This document shows positions 17,002 through 24,672 of a stretch of 54,938 bases of DNA, piece by piece. The DNA comes from Bacteroidales bacterium UBA1077 (GTDB taxonomy: Bacteria; Bacteroidota; Bacteroidia; Bacteroidales; UBA932), in contig DCCQ01000146.1 of the NCBI GenBank assembly GCA_002314195.1, forward strand, positions 1 through 54,938. Reading direction: 5' to 3'. A program made the translations under genes and the position numbers. Every line of letters starts with the position of its first letter. The first letter of the stretch is position 1. The notes beneath the pieces were generated by a model. That model was not told where the DNA came from and searched no databases. It worked only from the letters and a program-made list of their open reading frames with translations.

Positions 17002-18702
17002 ATGAAGAAAATGAATAAGATAAAGTTAATTTCCATAGTTTTGGCTGCGCTCGCTTTGTGTGGGGGCAACTCGTGTTCGGAAGAGAGTGACGCTGAAATC
17101 AAGGATCTTGCGGTCAAGGCTAAGATAACCATAGGGTCATACTACGAGGCGAGTAAAGATTACAAGACAGCAGGGGCTGTTGTCTCTCCGTCTTGGGATG
17201 CTGATGATAAAGGTGTGATAATGCTTGAGCCGGATGGAACAGCCAGGAGGGCAGAGGCTGCACCGATTCTTCCGGGGAGCAATTCTTCGTTGTTCCTCTT
17301 CAATGTCCAGGCGTCAAGGCTTGAATCTCAGGTTTTGAGTTGGTATCCTGCTGAGGCTGAGGTGCGTTTGGCCGGAGGGCAAGTGAGGTATTCTATCCCT
17401 ACCGAACAAAACGGGACTGAGGTTCCTGTCATGCTGGACGTTGTGAACGCCAAAGTAAGTTCCTACGAGGGCTGCAACTTCAATCTGAAACCCGCCGGAT
17501 GCATGTTGTTTGTGAACGTGGCGATGGGGGACTACGATGTGGCGTCTTTGGAATTGACTGCAAATGGTGGTGAAAGCATTGCTGGAGATATTCTTGCTGA
17601 TTTCACGGAAGGGACTTTCACTGCAAGTTCGACTTCGGTCAAAATGACTCCAACCAAGCCCGTTGACTGCCGTTCAAATGCAGTGTTTATTCCAATCTAT
17701 TGTGCTCCTGTCACTCTATCAAGAGGATTTACAGCGAAAATCACCACTTCTTCCGGCCAGACAATCACTTCTTCGACCAATAATGAGATCGTTCTTGAGG
17801 CCGGTGAGAGAGTCAGCACCGAGAAGATGGCCGAGGACGAATCCACGGAACTTGTCTTTTGCGGAGACAGCCACGTTTTTGTCATCAATGCGACAATCAC
17901 CAAGGATTCTTACAAGGAAGGCATTGTTTGGCAATGGGATGCGAGATCCGCGGCCACAGAACTCGGGCTTGACGCAAAGAGATGCGACCATCTGGACGAG
18001 TGCAAGTTCGTGGACAACGGGACCAAACTGTTGCTGACAAGCTCCTACGGCTGGTGCGCCCTTTTGGACTATGCCACATCCAAGATGCTCTTTCACGCCA
18101 CGGCTGTGCCGAACGCGCATTCCGCTGAATATATTCCTGGAGGTTACATCGCTGTCGCCACTTCCACCGGCTCTACGGCCAATCACAACAAGATCCAGCT
18201 TTACAATTCCGCAAGATCAGAGGTGGTCCTTGCAAGCGCAGACCTTTATTCAGGCCACGGCGTTGTCTGGGATTACAAGAGGAATGTGCTTTACGCTGCC
18301 GGCGGTGATGTCCTTAAGATATTCAAGATAAATGGTCTGGGGACTGACAAACCTTCGTTTGAACTCGTCAAGAGCATAAAGGCTCCTCAGGGTGGAATCC
18401 ACGATATCAACCGTGTGGACGACAACACGGTCACCGTGGCGGGGAAAAAGGCTTACCTGTTCAACGTGGACAAGGAACAATTCACGGAAATGCCTTTGTT
18501 CTCAGGATCCACCGCCCTCAAGTCTCTCAACTACAACGCCGAGACAGGCGAGGTGTGGTACACTGACGCCACCTTCCCTGAGGGCGAGGAGAGCTGGTCT
18601 TCCCACAAGATCCGCCACAGTCAGAACATCAATGCTTCCGCTCCTGACAGGATCATCAATGTTGACATTGATATGTACAAGGTCCGTGTCAGAAAGTGGT
18701 AA
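17002..18702 (+). CDS. Lipoprotein with fimbrillin-like N-terminal part and beta-propeller C-terminal part
   Basis: This 566-residue protein has a signal peptide with a likely lipobox GNSC (Cys25). Residues about 30-275 form a beta-rich region that looks like the fimbrillin/Mfa-like group (LFLFNVQAS, a tyrosine- and proline-rich strand, and a closing LEAGERVSTE). Residues about 280-566 look like a beta-propeller, with CGDSHVFVIN, IVWQWDA, VDNGTKLLLTSSYG and AHSAEYIPGG; this pattern recalls DUF6528-type proteins, an assignment I hold loosely. It is probably a surface binding subunit of the same uptake locus. An alternative start is the ATG at 17011. Confidence 0.7.
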   Translation: MKKMNKIKLISIVLAALALCGGNSCSEESDAEIKDLAVKAKITIGSYYEASKDYKTAGAVVSPSWDADDKGVIMLEPDGTARRAEAAPILPGSNSSLFLFNVQASRLESQVLSWYPAEAEVRLAGGQVRYSIPTEQNGTEVPVMLDVVNAKVSSYEGCNFNLKPAGCMLFVNVAMGDYDVASLELTANGGESIAGDILADFTEGTFTASSTSVKMTPTKPVDCRSNAVFIPIYCAPVTLSRGFTAKITTSSGQTITSSTNNEIVLEAGERVSTEKMAEDESTELVFCGDSHVFVINATITKDSYKEGIVWQWDARSAATELGLDAKRCDHLDECKFVDNGTKLLLTSSYGWCALLDYATSKMLFHATAVPNAHSAEYIPGGYIAVATSTGSTANHNKIQLYNSARSEVVLASADLYSGHGVVWDYKRNVLYAAGGDVLKIFKINGLGTDKPSFELVKSIKAPQGGIHDINRVDDNTVTVAGKKAYLFNVDKEQFTEMPLFSGSTALKSLNYNAETGEVWYTDATFPEGEESWSSHKIRHSQNINASAPDRIINVDIDMYKVRVRKW

Positions 18703-18710
18703 TTAATCGT

Positions 18711-18718
18711 TATATTTG
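18711..18718 (+). promoter_or_regulatory. Bacteroidota -7 box just before the second ECF sigma gene
   Basis: TATATTTG matches TAnnTTTG exactly and lies 9 bases before the ATG at 18728. Transcription would start about 7 bases downstream, leaving a leader of only a few bases. No good -33 box is present, so this could also be chance in an AT-rich gap. Confidence 0.45.
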
Positions 18719-18727
18719 TCAAGTGCA

Positions 18728-19255
18728 ATGCCTAATGAAGACAAGCAGTTACTTGAGCAGATAGCAGGAGGGGATGTCAAGGCTCTTGGCATCCTCTATG
18801 TGCTGTATGCGGGACGCGTCCGTAATTTCGCGTTCAGCTTGCTGCAGAATTCCGCCGAGGCTGAGGACATCACACAGGATATCTTCCTGAAGATATGGAA
18901 TTCCCGCGTGGGCCTTCGCGAAGTGGATTCGCTCAAGTCCTACTTGTTCAGCATGACACACAACGCCGTGTTGAATTTCATCAAGCGCAAGGGAGTCCGC
19001 GACAGGTATCGTAAAGTTTCCGCAAGCGTCGAGACCGGTCATTACGAGCCATCGTATCAGCTGGACACACTTGAGCTGCTTCGCAGCATTGACGATGCGA
19101 TAGAGGATATGTCCGTCTTGAGGAAGACGATCTTCAGGATGAACCGTTATGAGCACAAGACTTATCAGGAGATAGCCGACACGCTTATGATAAGCCCGAA
19201 GACGGTTCAATACCACATCTCATGCGCCCTCGCTGAATTAAGAAAACTTCTTTAG
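18728..19255 (+). CDS. ECF-type RNA polymerase sigma factor
   Basis: This 175-residue sigma factor has region 2 at about 10-80 (LYVLYAGRVRNFAFSLL, AEDITQDIFLKIWNSR) and region 4 at about 115-170 (YQEIADTLMISPKTVQYHISCAL). I chose ATG 18728 (MPNEDKQ) over an in-frame TTG at 18716 that lies inside the predicted -7 box. No anti-sigma gene adjoins it: it stands between the propeller lipoprotein (25 bases upstream) and the glycerophosphodiesterase gene (45 bases downstream), so it may be made with the uptake operon and drive the last two genes or a distant regulon. That use is inference. Confidence 0.92.
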   Translation: MPNEDKQLLEQIAGGDVKALGILYVLYAGRVRNFAFSLLQNSAEAEDITQDIFLKIWNSRVGLREVDSLKSYLFSMTHNAVLNFIKRKGVRDRYRKVSASVETGHYEPSYQLDTLELLRSIDDAIEDMSVLRKTIFRMNRYEHKTYQEIADTLMISPKTVQYHISCALAELRKLL

Positions 19256-19300
19256 CGTGTTGACTGATAAATGATCAAATGTCTAAAAACTAATGAATAT

Positions 19301-20242
19301 ATGAAAGCAAGACTTATTTGCCTTATCGCTGTCGTTGTGTGCCTTTGCTCCTGTGGCACGGCCAAGAAGAATGTGGTTGATGTGACCAAGTACCCTAACC
19401 GTGCTGAGATGATCGTCGCGCAGATGCACGACCCGGCATCGAAGTATGTTGTCGTGGCCTGTCACAGAGGCGACTGGCGCAACTATCCGGAGAACTCCAT
19501 CCCGGCCATCGAGTCCATCATCAGGATGGGGGCCGACATCATGGAACTTGACCTCAAACTCACAAAGGACAGCGTCCTTGTGCTTTCGCACGACAAGACT
19601 ATCGACCGCTGCACAAACGGAAAAGGACTTGTCAGCGATTACACCTTGGCTGAACTGAAGAAATTCCGTCTCAAGCGCGCTCACGGAGTCGTGACCGATT
19701 CTCTGCACATCTGCACCCTCCGCGAGGCTCTGGAATGCTGCAAGGACCGCATCTGCGTGAATGTGGATCAGGGCTATGAATATTATGATTTGGTTCTCGC
19801 CCTGACAGAGGAACTCGGAGTCACGGACCAGATCCTGATCAAGGGCAAGAAGCCAGTGTCCGAGGTCGCCGCTAAAATGGCCGCCCATGAGAGGAATATG
19901 ATGTATATGCCTATCATTGACATCCAGAAAGAGGCCGGCAAGGCGCTTTTCAATGAATATATGCAGACGGGCACCGTGCCTCTAGCCTACGAGGTCTGCT
20001 GGAAGAAGCTGACCCCTGAGGTTGAGGATTGCTTCAAGAAGATAATCGACTCCGGATCGAAACTCTGGGTCAACACCATCTGGGGAAGCCTCTGCGGTTA
20101 CCTTGACGATGACAAGGCTCTTGACTGCGGCGATCCTGCCCTCATTTACGACCAGGTGATCGCCTTTGGCACCACTCTTATCCAGACCGACCGCCCGGAG
20201 CAGCTGCTTACATATCTCCGCAGCAAAGGATTGCACGATTAG
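19301..20242 (+). CDS. Glycerophosphodiester phosphodiesterase family lipoprotein
   Basis: This 313-residue protein belongs to the GDPD TIM-barrel family, which hydrolyses glycerophosphodiesters to glycerol phosphate and an alcohol. A signal peptide ends at LCSC (Cys18), so it should act in the periplasm or at the outer membrane. Catalytic landmarks are visible: His55-Arg56, Glu64-Asn65 (PENS), the metal ligands Glu82 and Asp84 (MELDL) and His97 (SHD). I chose ATG 19301, where the signal peptide begins, over ATG 19271. The next gene encodes an organophosphate antiporter, so hydrolysis and import of the phosphorylated product look coupled. The exact substrate is not shown by sequence; a GDPD relative acting on another phosphodiester is possible. 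Confidence 0.9.
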   Translation: MKARLICLIAVVVCLCSCGTAKKNVVDVTKYPNRAEMIVAQMHDPASKYVVVACHRGDWRNYPENSIPAIESIIRMGADIMELDLKLTKDSVLVLSHDKTIDRCTNGKGLVSDYTLAELKKFRLKRAHGVVTDSLHICTLREALECCKDRICVNVDQGYEYYDLVLALTEELGVTDQILIKGKKPVSEVAAKMAAHERNMMYMPIIDIQKEAGKALFNEYMQTGTVPLAYEVCWKKLTPEVEDCFKKIIDSGSKLWVNTIWGSLCGYLDDDKALDCGDPALIYDQVIAFGTTLIQTDRPEQLLTYLRSKGLHD

Positions 20243-20266
20243 AAGCCATCATAATATTCATAGATA

Positions 20267-21688
20267 ATGGCTTCATTTCTCGATTTTTTCAGAATAAGCG
20301 CTCCTTCCGCCGCAAAGGTGGCTCCGGAGAATACTGACAAGATCTGGAAACGCTCTCGTTTCCAGTCCTTCATCGCCATTACGTTCGGCTATGCGCTCTA
20401 CTACGTGTGCCGTATGTCGATGGGCGTGATGAAACAGCCGCTGATTGATGCCGGACTGCTTAACGCGACACAGCTCGGTATCATCGGCGCGTGTCTTTAC
20501 TGGACCTACGCCGTGGGCAAGTTTGTCAATGGATTCCTGGCCGACGGATCCAACGTCAAGAGGTTTATGGCCACGGGACTTGTCTTGTCGTCCGCCGCGA
20601 ACCTCATCATGGGAGTGCTCGGAGCCACGGCTGTGAGCGCCGGCATCAGCAGTTCCGTGATATTCATTGTGTTTGCCATCATGTGGGGCATGAACGGTTG
20701 GGCGCAGTCAATGGGCGCTCCGCCTTCCATTGTCACCCTGTCAAGATGGTTCCCGCTCAGGATACGCGGCACTTATTACGGATTTTTCAGCGCCTCGCAC
20801 AACATCGGAGAGGGTCTCTCGTTCATATTCGTAGGCTCCATTGTCGCCGCCTTCGGTTGGAAATGGGGCTTCTTCGGAGCGGCCTGCGCAGGACTTCTAG
20901 GAGTGCTTCTGATTCTTTTCTGGCTTCACGACACGCCTGAGAGCAAGGGACTTCCATCCATTGAGGAACTCTCCGGAGAGGAGACCAGAAAGCCGGCTGC
21001 GGAAGAGTCCTCCGAGTCTGACGAGACCAGGGCCATGGAGACCAGAAAGATCCAGAAGGCGGTTCTCCGCAATTCCGGAGTGTGGATTCTGGCTCTTTCC
21101 AGCGCGTTTATGTACATGAGCCGCTATGCCATCAACGAATGGGGCACTATCTTCCTTCAGGAGACTTATGAATATGAACTCAAAGCCGCCGCCGCGATCA
21201 TCGGCATCAATCCAATCTTCGGAGTGTTGGGAACCGTCCTTTCCGGCTGGCTGTCCGACAAGGTGTTCAAAGGCGACAGGAAATATCCCGCCTTCACCGC
21301 CGGCATCCTTGAGGCCATATCCCTTTACTTGTTCCTGTTTGGAGGTGGACGTCACTTCACGCTCATCCTTTCTATGGTTCTGTTCGGAATCGCCATCGGT
21401 GTGCTGATCAGTTTCCTTGGCGGCCTGATGGCCATTGACCTTGTTCCGAGAAAGGCTGCGGGAGCCGCGCTCGGCATCGTCGGTGTCGCTTCCTACGCCG
21501 CCGCCGGTTTGCAGAACGTAGTCACGGGACTCCTTCTGGACAACAACACGGTAGAGGCCGTGAACAAACTCGGCGAGACCGTGACCAAGCACGATTTCAC
21601 CTACGTCAGCTGGTTCTGGCTCGGAGCCGCAGTGATCTCCTTACTCCTCCCGATGCTCAACTGGCGTCGCAAACAGCAGGAGATATAA
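20267..21688 (+). CDS. MFS organophosphate:phosphate antiporter, GlpT/UhpT type
   Basis: This 473-residue inner-membrane protein has the twelve hydrophobic segments of the major facilitator superfamily and the marks of the organophosphate:Pi antiporter group: FGYALYYVCRMSMG (about 37-50), LYWTYAVGKFVNGFLADGSN (about 75-94), NGWAQSMGAPP and RWFPLRIRGTYYGFFS (about 160-175). Glycerol-3-phosphate or a sugar phosphate would be exchanged for phosphate. A charged cytoplasmic loop of about 40 residues separates the two halves (about 225-265). It begins 24 bases after the GDPD gene and is followed by a strong terminator, so the two form a unit. Glycerol-3-phosphate is the likeliest substrate given the neighbour, but hexose phosphate cannot be excluded. 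Confidence 0.9.
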   Translation: MASFLDFFRISAPSAAKVAPENTDKIWKRSRFQSFIAITFGYALYYVCRMSMGVMKQPLIDAGLLNATQLGIIGACLYWTYAVGKFVNGFLADGSNVKRFMATGLVLSSAANLIMGVLGATAVSAGISSSVIFIVFAIMWGMNGWAQSMGAPPSIVTLSRWFPLRIRGTYYGFFSASHNIGEGLSFIFVGSIVAAFGWKWGFFGAACAGLLGVLLILFWLHDTPESKGLPSIEELSGEETRKPAAEESSESDETRAMETRKIQKAVLRNSGVWILALSSAFMYMSRYAINEWGTIFLQETYEYELKAAAAIIGINPIFGVLGTVLSGWLSDKVFKGDRKYPAFTAGILEAISLYLFLFGGGRHFTLILSMVLFGIAIGVLISFLGGLMAIDLVPRKAAGAALGIVGVASYAAAGLQNVVTGLLLDNNTVEAVNKLGETVTKHDFTYVSWFWLGAAVISLLLPMLNWRRKQQEI

Positions 21689-21710
21689 GGGACTTCGTTC
21701 GGATCGACAT

Positions 21711-21750
21711 AAAAGAGTGGTGGCCAAATCTTGGTCACCACTCTTTTATT
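21711..21750 (+). terminator. Intrinsic terminator after the antiporter gene
   Basis: The arms AAAAGAGTGGTGGCCAA (21711-21727) and TTGGTCACCACTCTTTT (21731-21747) form a near-perfect 17-bp stem with a 3-base loop and run into TTTTATT. It ends the long plus-strand locus. Confidence 0.9.
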
Positions 21751-22021
21751 TACGGACTTATGCACTTTAGGCTTTCGATCAATAACAAGTCTCTCATTCG
21801 ACAGTTATATGTCACCAGTAAGTGCTCGGCTGCACCATCGGGAGACGAAAAGTGTGGAAAATGATTCCCAAGAGTGCATCGTGCACTCTTGGGAATCAAA
21901 AGAGGCCGAAAATGCTGCCGACGAGATTATACGCAAGCCTAAAGTGCATAGTTCCGTTTATTTATGATGACTGTTTTGGACGCTTGTCAAGATCGTTAAT
22001 GTGCGAATGCAGGTAGCCACG
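21751..22021. other. Gene-poor gap with a perfect 17-bp inverted repeat
   Basis: No convincing gene lies here. The short reading frames are unsupported. The only structure is the inverted repeat at 21862-21898: arms of 17 bases (core ATTCCCAAGAGTGCA) around a TCG loop, every position paired. On the minus strand it is followed by ATTTTCC, so it could end the ATPase transcript; it could also be a remnant of a mobile element. Confidence 0.5.
21862..21898 (-). terminator. Perfect hairpin, possible terminator of the ATPase gene
   Basis: A 17-bp perfectly paired stem with a 3-base loop lies 124 bases beyond the stop of the minus-strand ATPase gene. The following minus-strand bases are only weakly T-rich, so a terminator is plausible but not certain. 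Confidence 0.45.
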
Positions 22022-23344
22022 TCACGGTCTTAAACAACCTATCGGAACAACAAGGACTCCGTCTTCCGGACGCTTGTAAGCGAAGTTGCCGATGCCGGTC
22101 AAAACCATCAGGAACGAAGGTGCTTTCATCTTGGTCGAATCGATTTTTGAAGATAACGCCTTAAGGCTTTCCGCACCTTCCCTGATTGGCGCGGCTCCGC
22201 CTATTTTCACTTCCACCAATCCATAGGAGCCATTCCGCAAATGCACAACAGCATCACATTCCAAGTTGTTTTTGTCTCGATAATGATAGACTTTACCATT
22301 AAGCGCATCCGTATATATGCGAAGATCTCTTATGGCCAAGGTCTCAAAAATGAATCCGAATGTTTCCATATCATTTATCAGATCTTGAGGCCCAAGGCCT
22401 AATGCGGCAGTTGCAATTGACGGGTCTATGAAATACCTGGTGTCTGAAGTCCTTATCGCTGTCTTGCTCCTTAGGTTTGGATTCCACGCTATTGAATCTT
22501 CAATGACAAAAATCTCTTTCAATGCCTTTATATAATTATAGACGGTGTTGTCCGACATTTGTTTGTCACCATTGTTCTTAATGTCAGCAAGAATGGTTCC
22601 GACAGTAGCTTGACTCCCTTGATTACGTGCATACGAGCGCATAATCCTCTTTGTCAGTTCTTCGTCTCTATCAATGTCATCGACCCTTTTAATATCATTG
22701 CTTACGACAGAATCATAGTAGTCAAATGCTTGAGCCAGCGCTGCTTTTTCACTTTTCTTCAAGACGGCTTTCGGCCACCCTCCCCGGCACGTCAGATATG
22801 CAAGTTTGTCCAAATCAATGTCACTGATGCCATCAATCGTATCTGGATCAGTGAATAATTTCTCTAAGCTTACGGTTCCGGAGGATTCTTCTGATTCCCA
22901 GAGAGACATTGTCCGCAATTTCAAACGAGAAATACGTCCGGTTCCTGTGTGATGAATATTCTCTTCCTCAATGATGTTTCCATTCTCATCTTTCTTCGGT
23001 TTAGGAGGAACAGCCGAGCCTGTGAGCATAAATTGGCCATCTTCATCGCGCTTATCAACCTCGCTCCTTATCGCGTCCCAGAATTGAGGTGCGATTTGCC
23101 ATTCATCGATAAGTCTCGGTGTTTTCCCGGCAAGGAGCTTTGATATATTTGTTCTTGCCAAAGCGAGATTCTGGCTAAGAGTATCAGTATCCGCCATATA
23201 CAAGATACTACTGGCTTGTTGAGAGGCCAAGGTCGTTTTTCCGCAATATTTCGGGCCCTCAATAAGAACCGCTCCTGAAGCATCTAACTTATCTGCAAGA
23301 AGTTGGTCGGCCACGCGTTTTTTATAGTTATCCATATTTCGCAT
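22022..23344 (-). CDS. AAA-family ATPase with DUF4143 C-terminal domain
   Basis: This 440-residue protein has an N-terminal ATPase domain (about 1-170) with Walker A GPKYCGKTT (about 29-37) and Walker B PRLIDEWQ (about 75-82), and a C-terminal DUF4143 region (about 190-430) with the nuclease-like CDAVVHLRNGSYGLVEVKIG stretch (about 359-378). Members are common, often multicopy accessory genes in Bacteroidota and other anaerobes; their function is not settled, although a toxin-like or defence role has been suggested. ATG 23344 was chosen over an upstream TTG because a full promoter lies just before it. Codon use looks richer in A+T than in the neighbours, fitting acquisition by transfer. Confidence 0.9.
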   Translation of the reverse strand: MRNMDNYKKRVADQLLADKLDASGAVLIEGPKYCGKTTLASQQASSILYMADTDTLSQNLALARTNISKLLAGKTPRLIDEWQIAPQFWDAIRSEVDKRDEDGQFMLTGSAVPPKPKKDENGNIIEEENIHHTGTGRISRLKLRTMSLWESEESSGTVSLEKLFTDPDTIDGISDIDLDKLAYLTCRGGWPKAVLKKSEKAALAQAFDYYDSVVSNDIKRVDDIDRDEELTKRIMRSYARNQGSQATVGTILADIKNNGDKQMSDNTVYNYIKALKEIFVIEDSIAWNPNLRSKTAIRTSDTRYFIDPSIATAALGLGPQDLINDMETFGFIFETLAIRDLRIYTDALNGKVYHYRDKNNLECDAVVHLRNGSYGLVEVKIGGAAPIREGAESLKALSSKIDSTKMKAPSFLMVLTGIGNFAYKRPEDGVLVVPIGCLRP

Positions 23345-23356
23345 TATTTTACAGAA

Positions 23357-23387
23357 CAAAAATAATGATTATTATATTAACCACAAA
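23357..23387 (-). promoter_or_regulatory. Complete Bacteroidota promoter for the ATPase gene
   Basis: On the minus strand TTTG (23384-23387) is followed after 19 bases by TATTTTTG (23357-23364), an exact consensus pair. Transcription would start near 23350, a few bases before the ATG at 23344. Confidence 0.75.
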
Positions 23388-23402
23388 GAAGTTAAATAAA
23401 AA

Positions 23403-23468
23403 TTGATGTGACAGTTGGCCGATTTTTGATGTGACAGTTGGCTGATTTTTGATGTGGCAGTTGGCCGG
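23403..23468. repeat. Three 23-bp direct repeats resembling an insertion-sequence end
   Basis: Units begin at 23403, 23426 and 23449, each TTGATGTG(A/G)CAGTTGGC(C/T)G plus A+T filler, with two internal differences. Tandem copies of such GTGACAGTTGGC-type units remind me of the multiple terminal repeats of IS21-family elements in Bacteroidales. No transposase gene is next to them, so this would be a solo end or scar; the identification is by recollection of the pattern. Confidence 0.55.
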
Positions 23469-23800
23469 AGATTAGTGGGGTCTAACGAAATTCAAGTATT
23501 TGAACAATTTCAGCAGGGGTTACTATGAATGGTCTGATAGGGAAATGCTTGATATTTCCAGTTATGAGATACAAACATTTTGTTTCCATACAAAGATAAT
23601 ACAGGGTATTGACAAATGCAATACAATCCATTATTATTCGTCAATGTGGCTCCGTTCTCTGTCGGTCTTCGGATTCGACATAGAATAACTATCCGTTTGT
23701 TCAGGAGTTAAAACAACGCGCTCCCTGTCGATATAAATCCGCGGGGAGCGCGTTTTCGTTACAAGGACCATATTCTTGACGGAGATTTATGACCCTTTGG
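23469..23800. other. Gap without a supported gene, with one terminator
   Basis: Between the repeats and the next gene I see no coding region I can support. A frame at 23500-23688 lacks a plausible start and any family resemblance. The stretch holds a bidirectional hairpin at 23715-23754. It looks more A+T-rich than the surrounding chromosome, as does the ATPase gene beside it. Confidence 0.5.
23715..23758. terminator. Bidirectional hairpin terminator
   Basis: AACGCGCTCCC (23715-23725) pairs perfectly with GGGAGCGCGTT (23744-23754). T runs lie outside the stem on both strands (TTTTCGTT on plus; GTTTTAAC on minus). It probably ends the minus-strand gene at 23801-24322. Confidence 0.7.
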
Positions 23801-24322
23801 TCAGGAGCGGCCAAATCGCCAGGCATGAAGGTTGGCCAGACCTTCGTCAAACTCTTTTCTCCAGGCTCTTTGGCAGGAGGTGATGTCAAGATATTCATTC
23901 CTCAGTCCGCTGTGGTCGAAAGTGAAGCCGATCGTTGGATCTTCGGCGACCAAATACCTGACTTTGTCGTACATCTCCATAAATCTGGTTCTCAACGTGA
24001 CGCAGAGGATGAAGCCCTCATTGCTGTCGGACCAGTTGAGGTCGCTTCCGGAAGTGCAGATGCTTGCCGCCTTGATGTACTGACGGAGCGCCATGAATAT
24101 AAGTCCGGATTCATTCAGGAAATTTCCGTACTTCTCTCGCTCGAAACTGAGAGCAAGGATTGAAGAAACTTCATTTCCTGCCTTGCGGCGTTTGTAAAGT
24201 GCGCTTTCTAGGCTTTTGATTCTGTCAAGGTACTCCTCGGACATCTCCTTGACCAGATCAAGACTCATCTTCACTTTCCCGTCTTCTGTCCAGGCTGCGA
24301 GTTGGCTTTTGTAGTTTTTCAT
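23801..24322 (-). CDS. Conserved-looking protein of unknown function
   Basis: I do not recognise this 173-residue protein. It is soluble with no signal peptide or membrane segment, mostly helical in appearance, with a charged helix near 20-50 (EEYLDRIKSLESALYKRR), a middle part rich in hydrophobic helix (GLIFMALRQYIKAASICT, about 72-89) and a C-terminal part ending in RRFG-like basic residues. It starts at ATG 24322 (an in-frame GTG lies at 24328). A TAnnTTTG-like box overlaps the start region at 24328-24335, which would leave almost no leader. The open frame, codon use and own terminator support a real gene; function cannot be inferred. Confidence 0.7.
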   Translation of the reverse strand: MKNYKSQLAAWTEDGKVKMSLDLVKEMSEEYLDRIKSLESALYKRRKAGNEVSSILALSFEREKYGNFLNESGLIFMALRQYIKAASICTSGSDLNWSDSNEGFILCVTLRTRFMEMYDKVRYLVAEDPTIGFTFDHSGLRNEYLDITSCQRAWRKEFDEGLANLHAWRFGRS

Positions 24323-24328
24323 ACGCAC

Positions 24329-24643
24329 AAAAATATATCAAAGAACTTTGCGGCCGCCTTGATTGACAGCCAAATTACGGCCACCCGGTCTGTTGTCAGG
24401 GTACAATACACCCTCCACAAGACCATCGTCCGGTTCTTCGCGCGTATGTAATGGGAATTATTGTAAGTGCATTCCGCAAGTGATTACTTTACAAATGTAA
24501 TGAATATTTTCGGAAAACAGTGCGTCCGCTCAAAAAAAGTGGCTAATAATTAAGAACACGAGTCAACTTCTATGGAATATGCTTTTGACCCCGTTGTTAT
24601 CTTAAATCAGCAATATTATTCGACGCAAGCCGGGAAATATTCG
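24329..24643. other. Non-coding gap before uvrA
   Basis: This stretch of about 315 bases between divergent genes holds no reading frame I can support and no recognised RNA. The uvrA -7 box lies at its right edge. Confidence 0.5.
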
Positions 24644-24651
24644 TAAATTTG
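24644..24651 (+). promoter_or_regulatory. Bacteroidota -7 box for uvrA
   Basis: TAAATTTG matches TAnnTTTG exactly, 21 bases before the chosen ATG at 24673. No TTTG is visible at the usual -33 spacing. Confidence 0.6.
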
Positions 24652-24672
24652 TGGTTCGCTAATCGATGGACT

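Noticed and set aside
21731..21967. A 78-codon frame after the antiporter terminator
   Set aside because: It starts inside the terminator stem and runs through the inverted repeat, so it is not a credible gene.
23403..23468. CRISPR array
   Set aside because: Three units with a 23-base period leave no spacers, and no cas genes are near; direct tandem repeats of an IS-type end fit better.
23500..23688. A 62-codon frame in the accessory gap
   Set aside because: It has no ATG start supported by context and no resemblance to a transposase or any other family I know.
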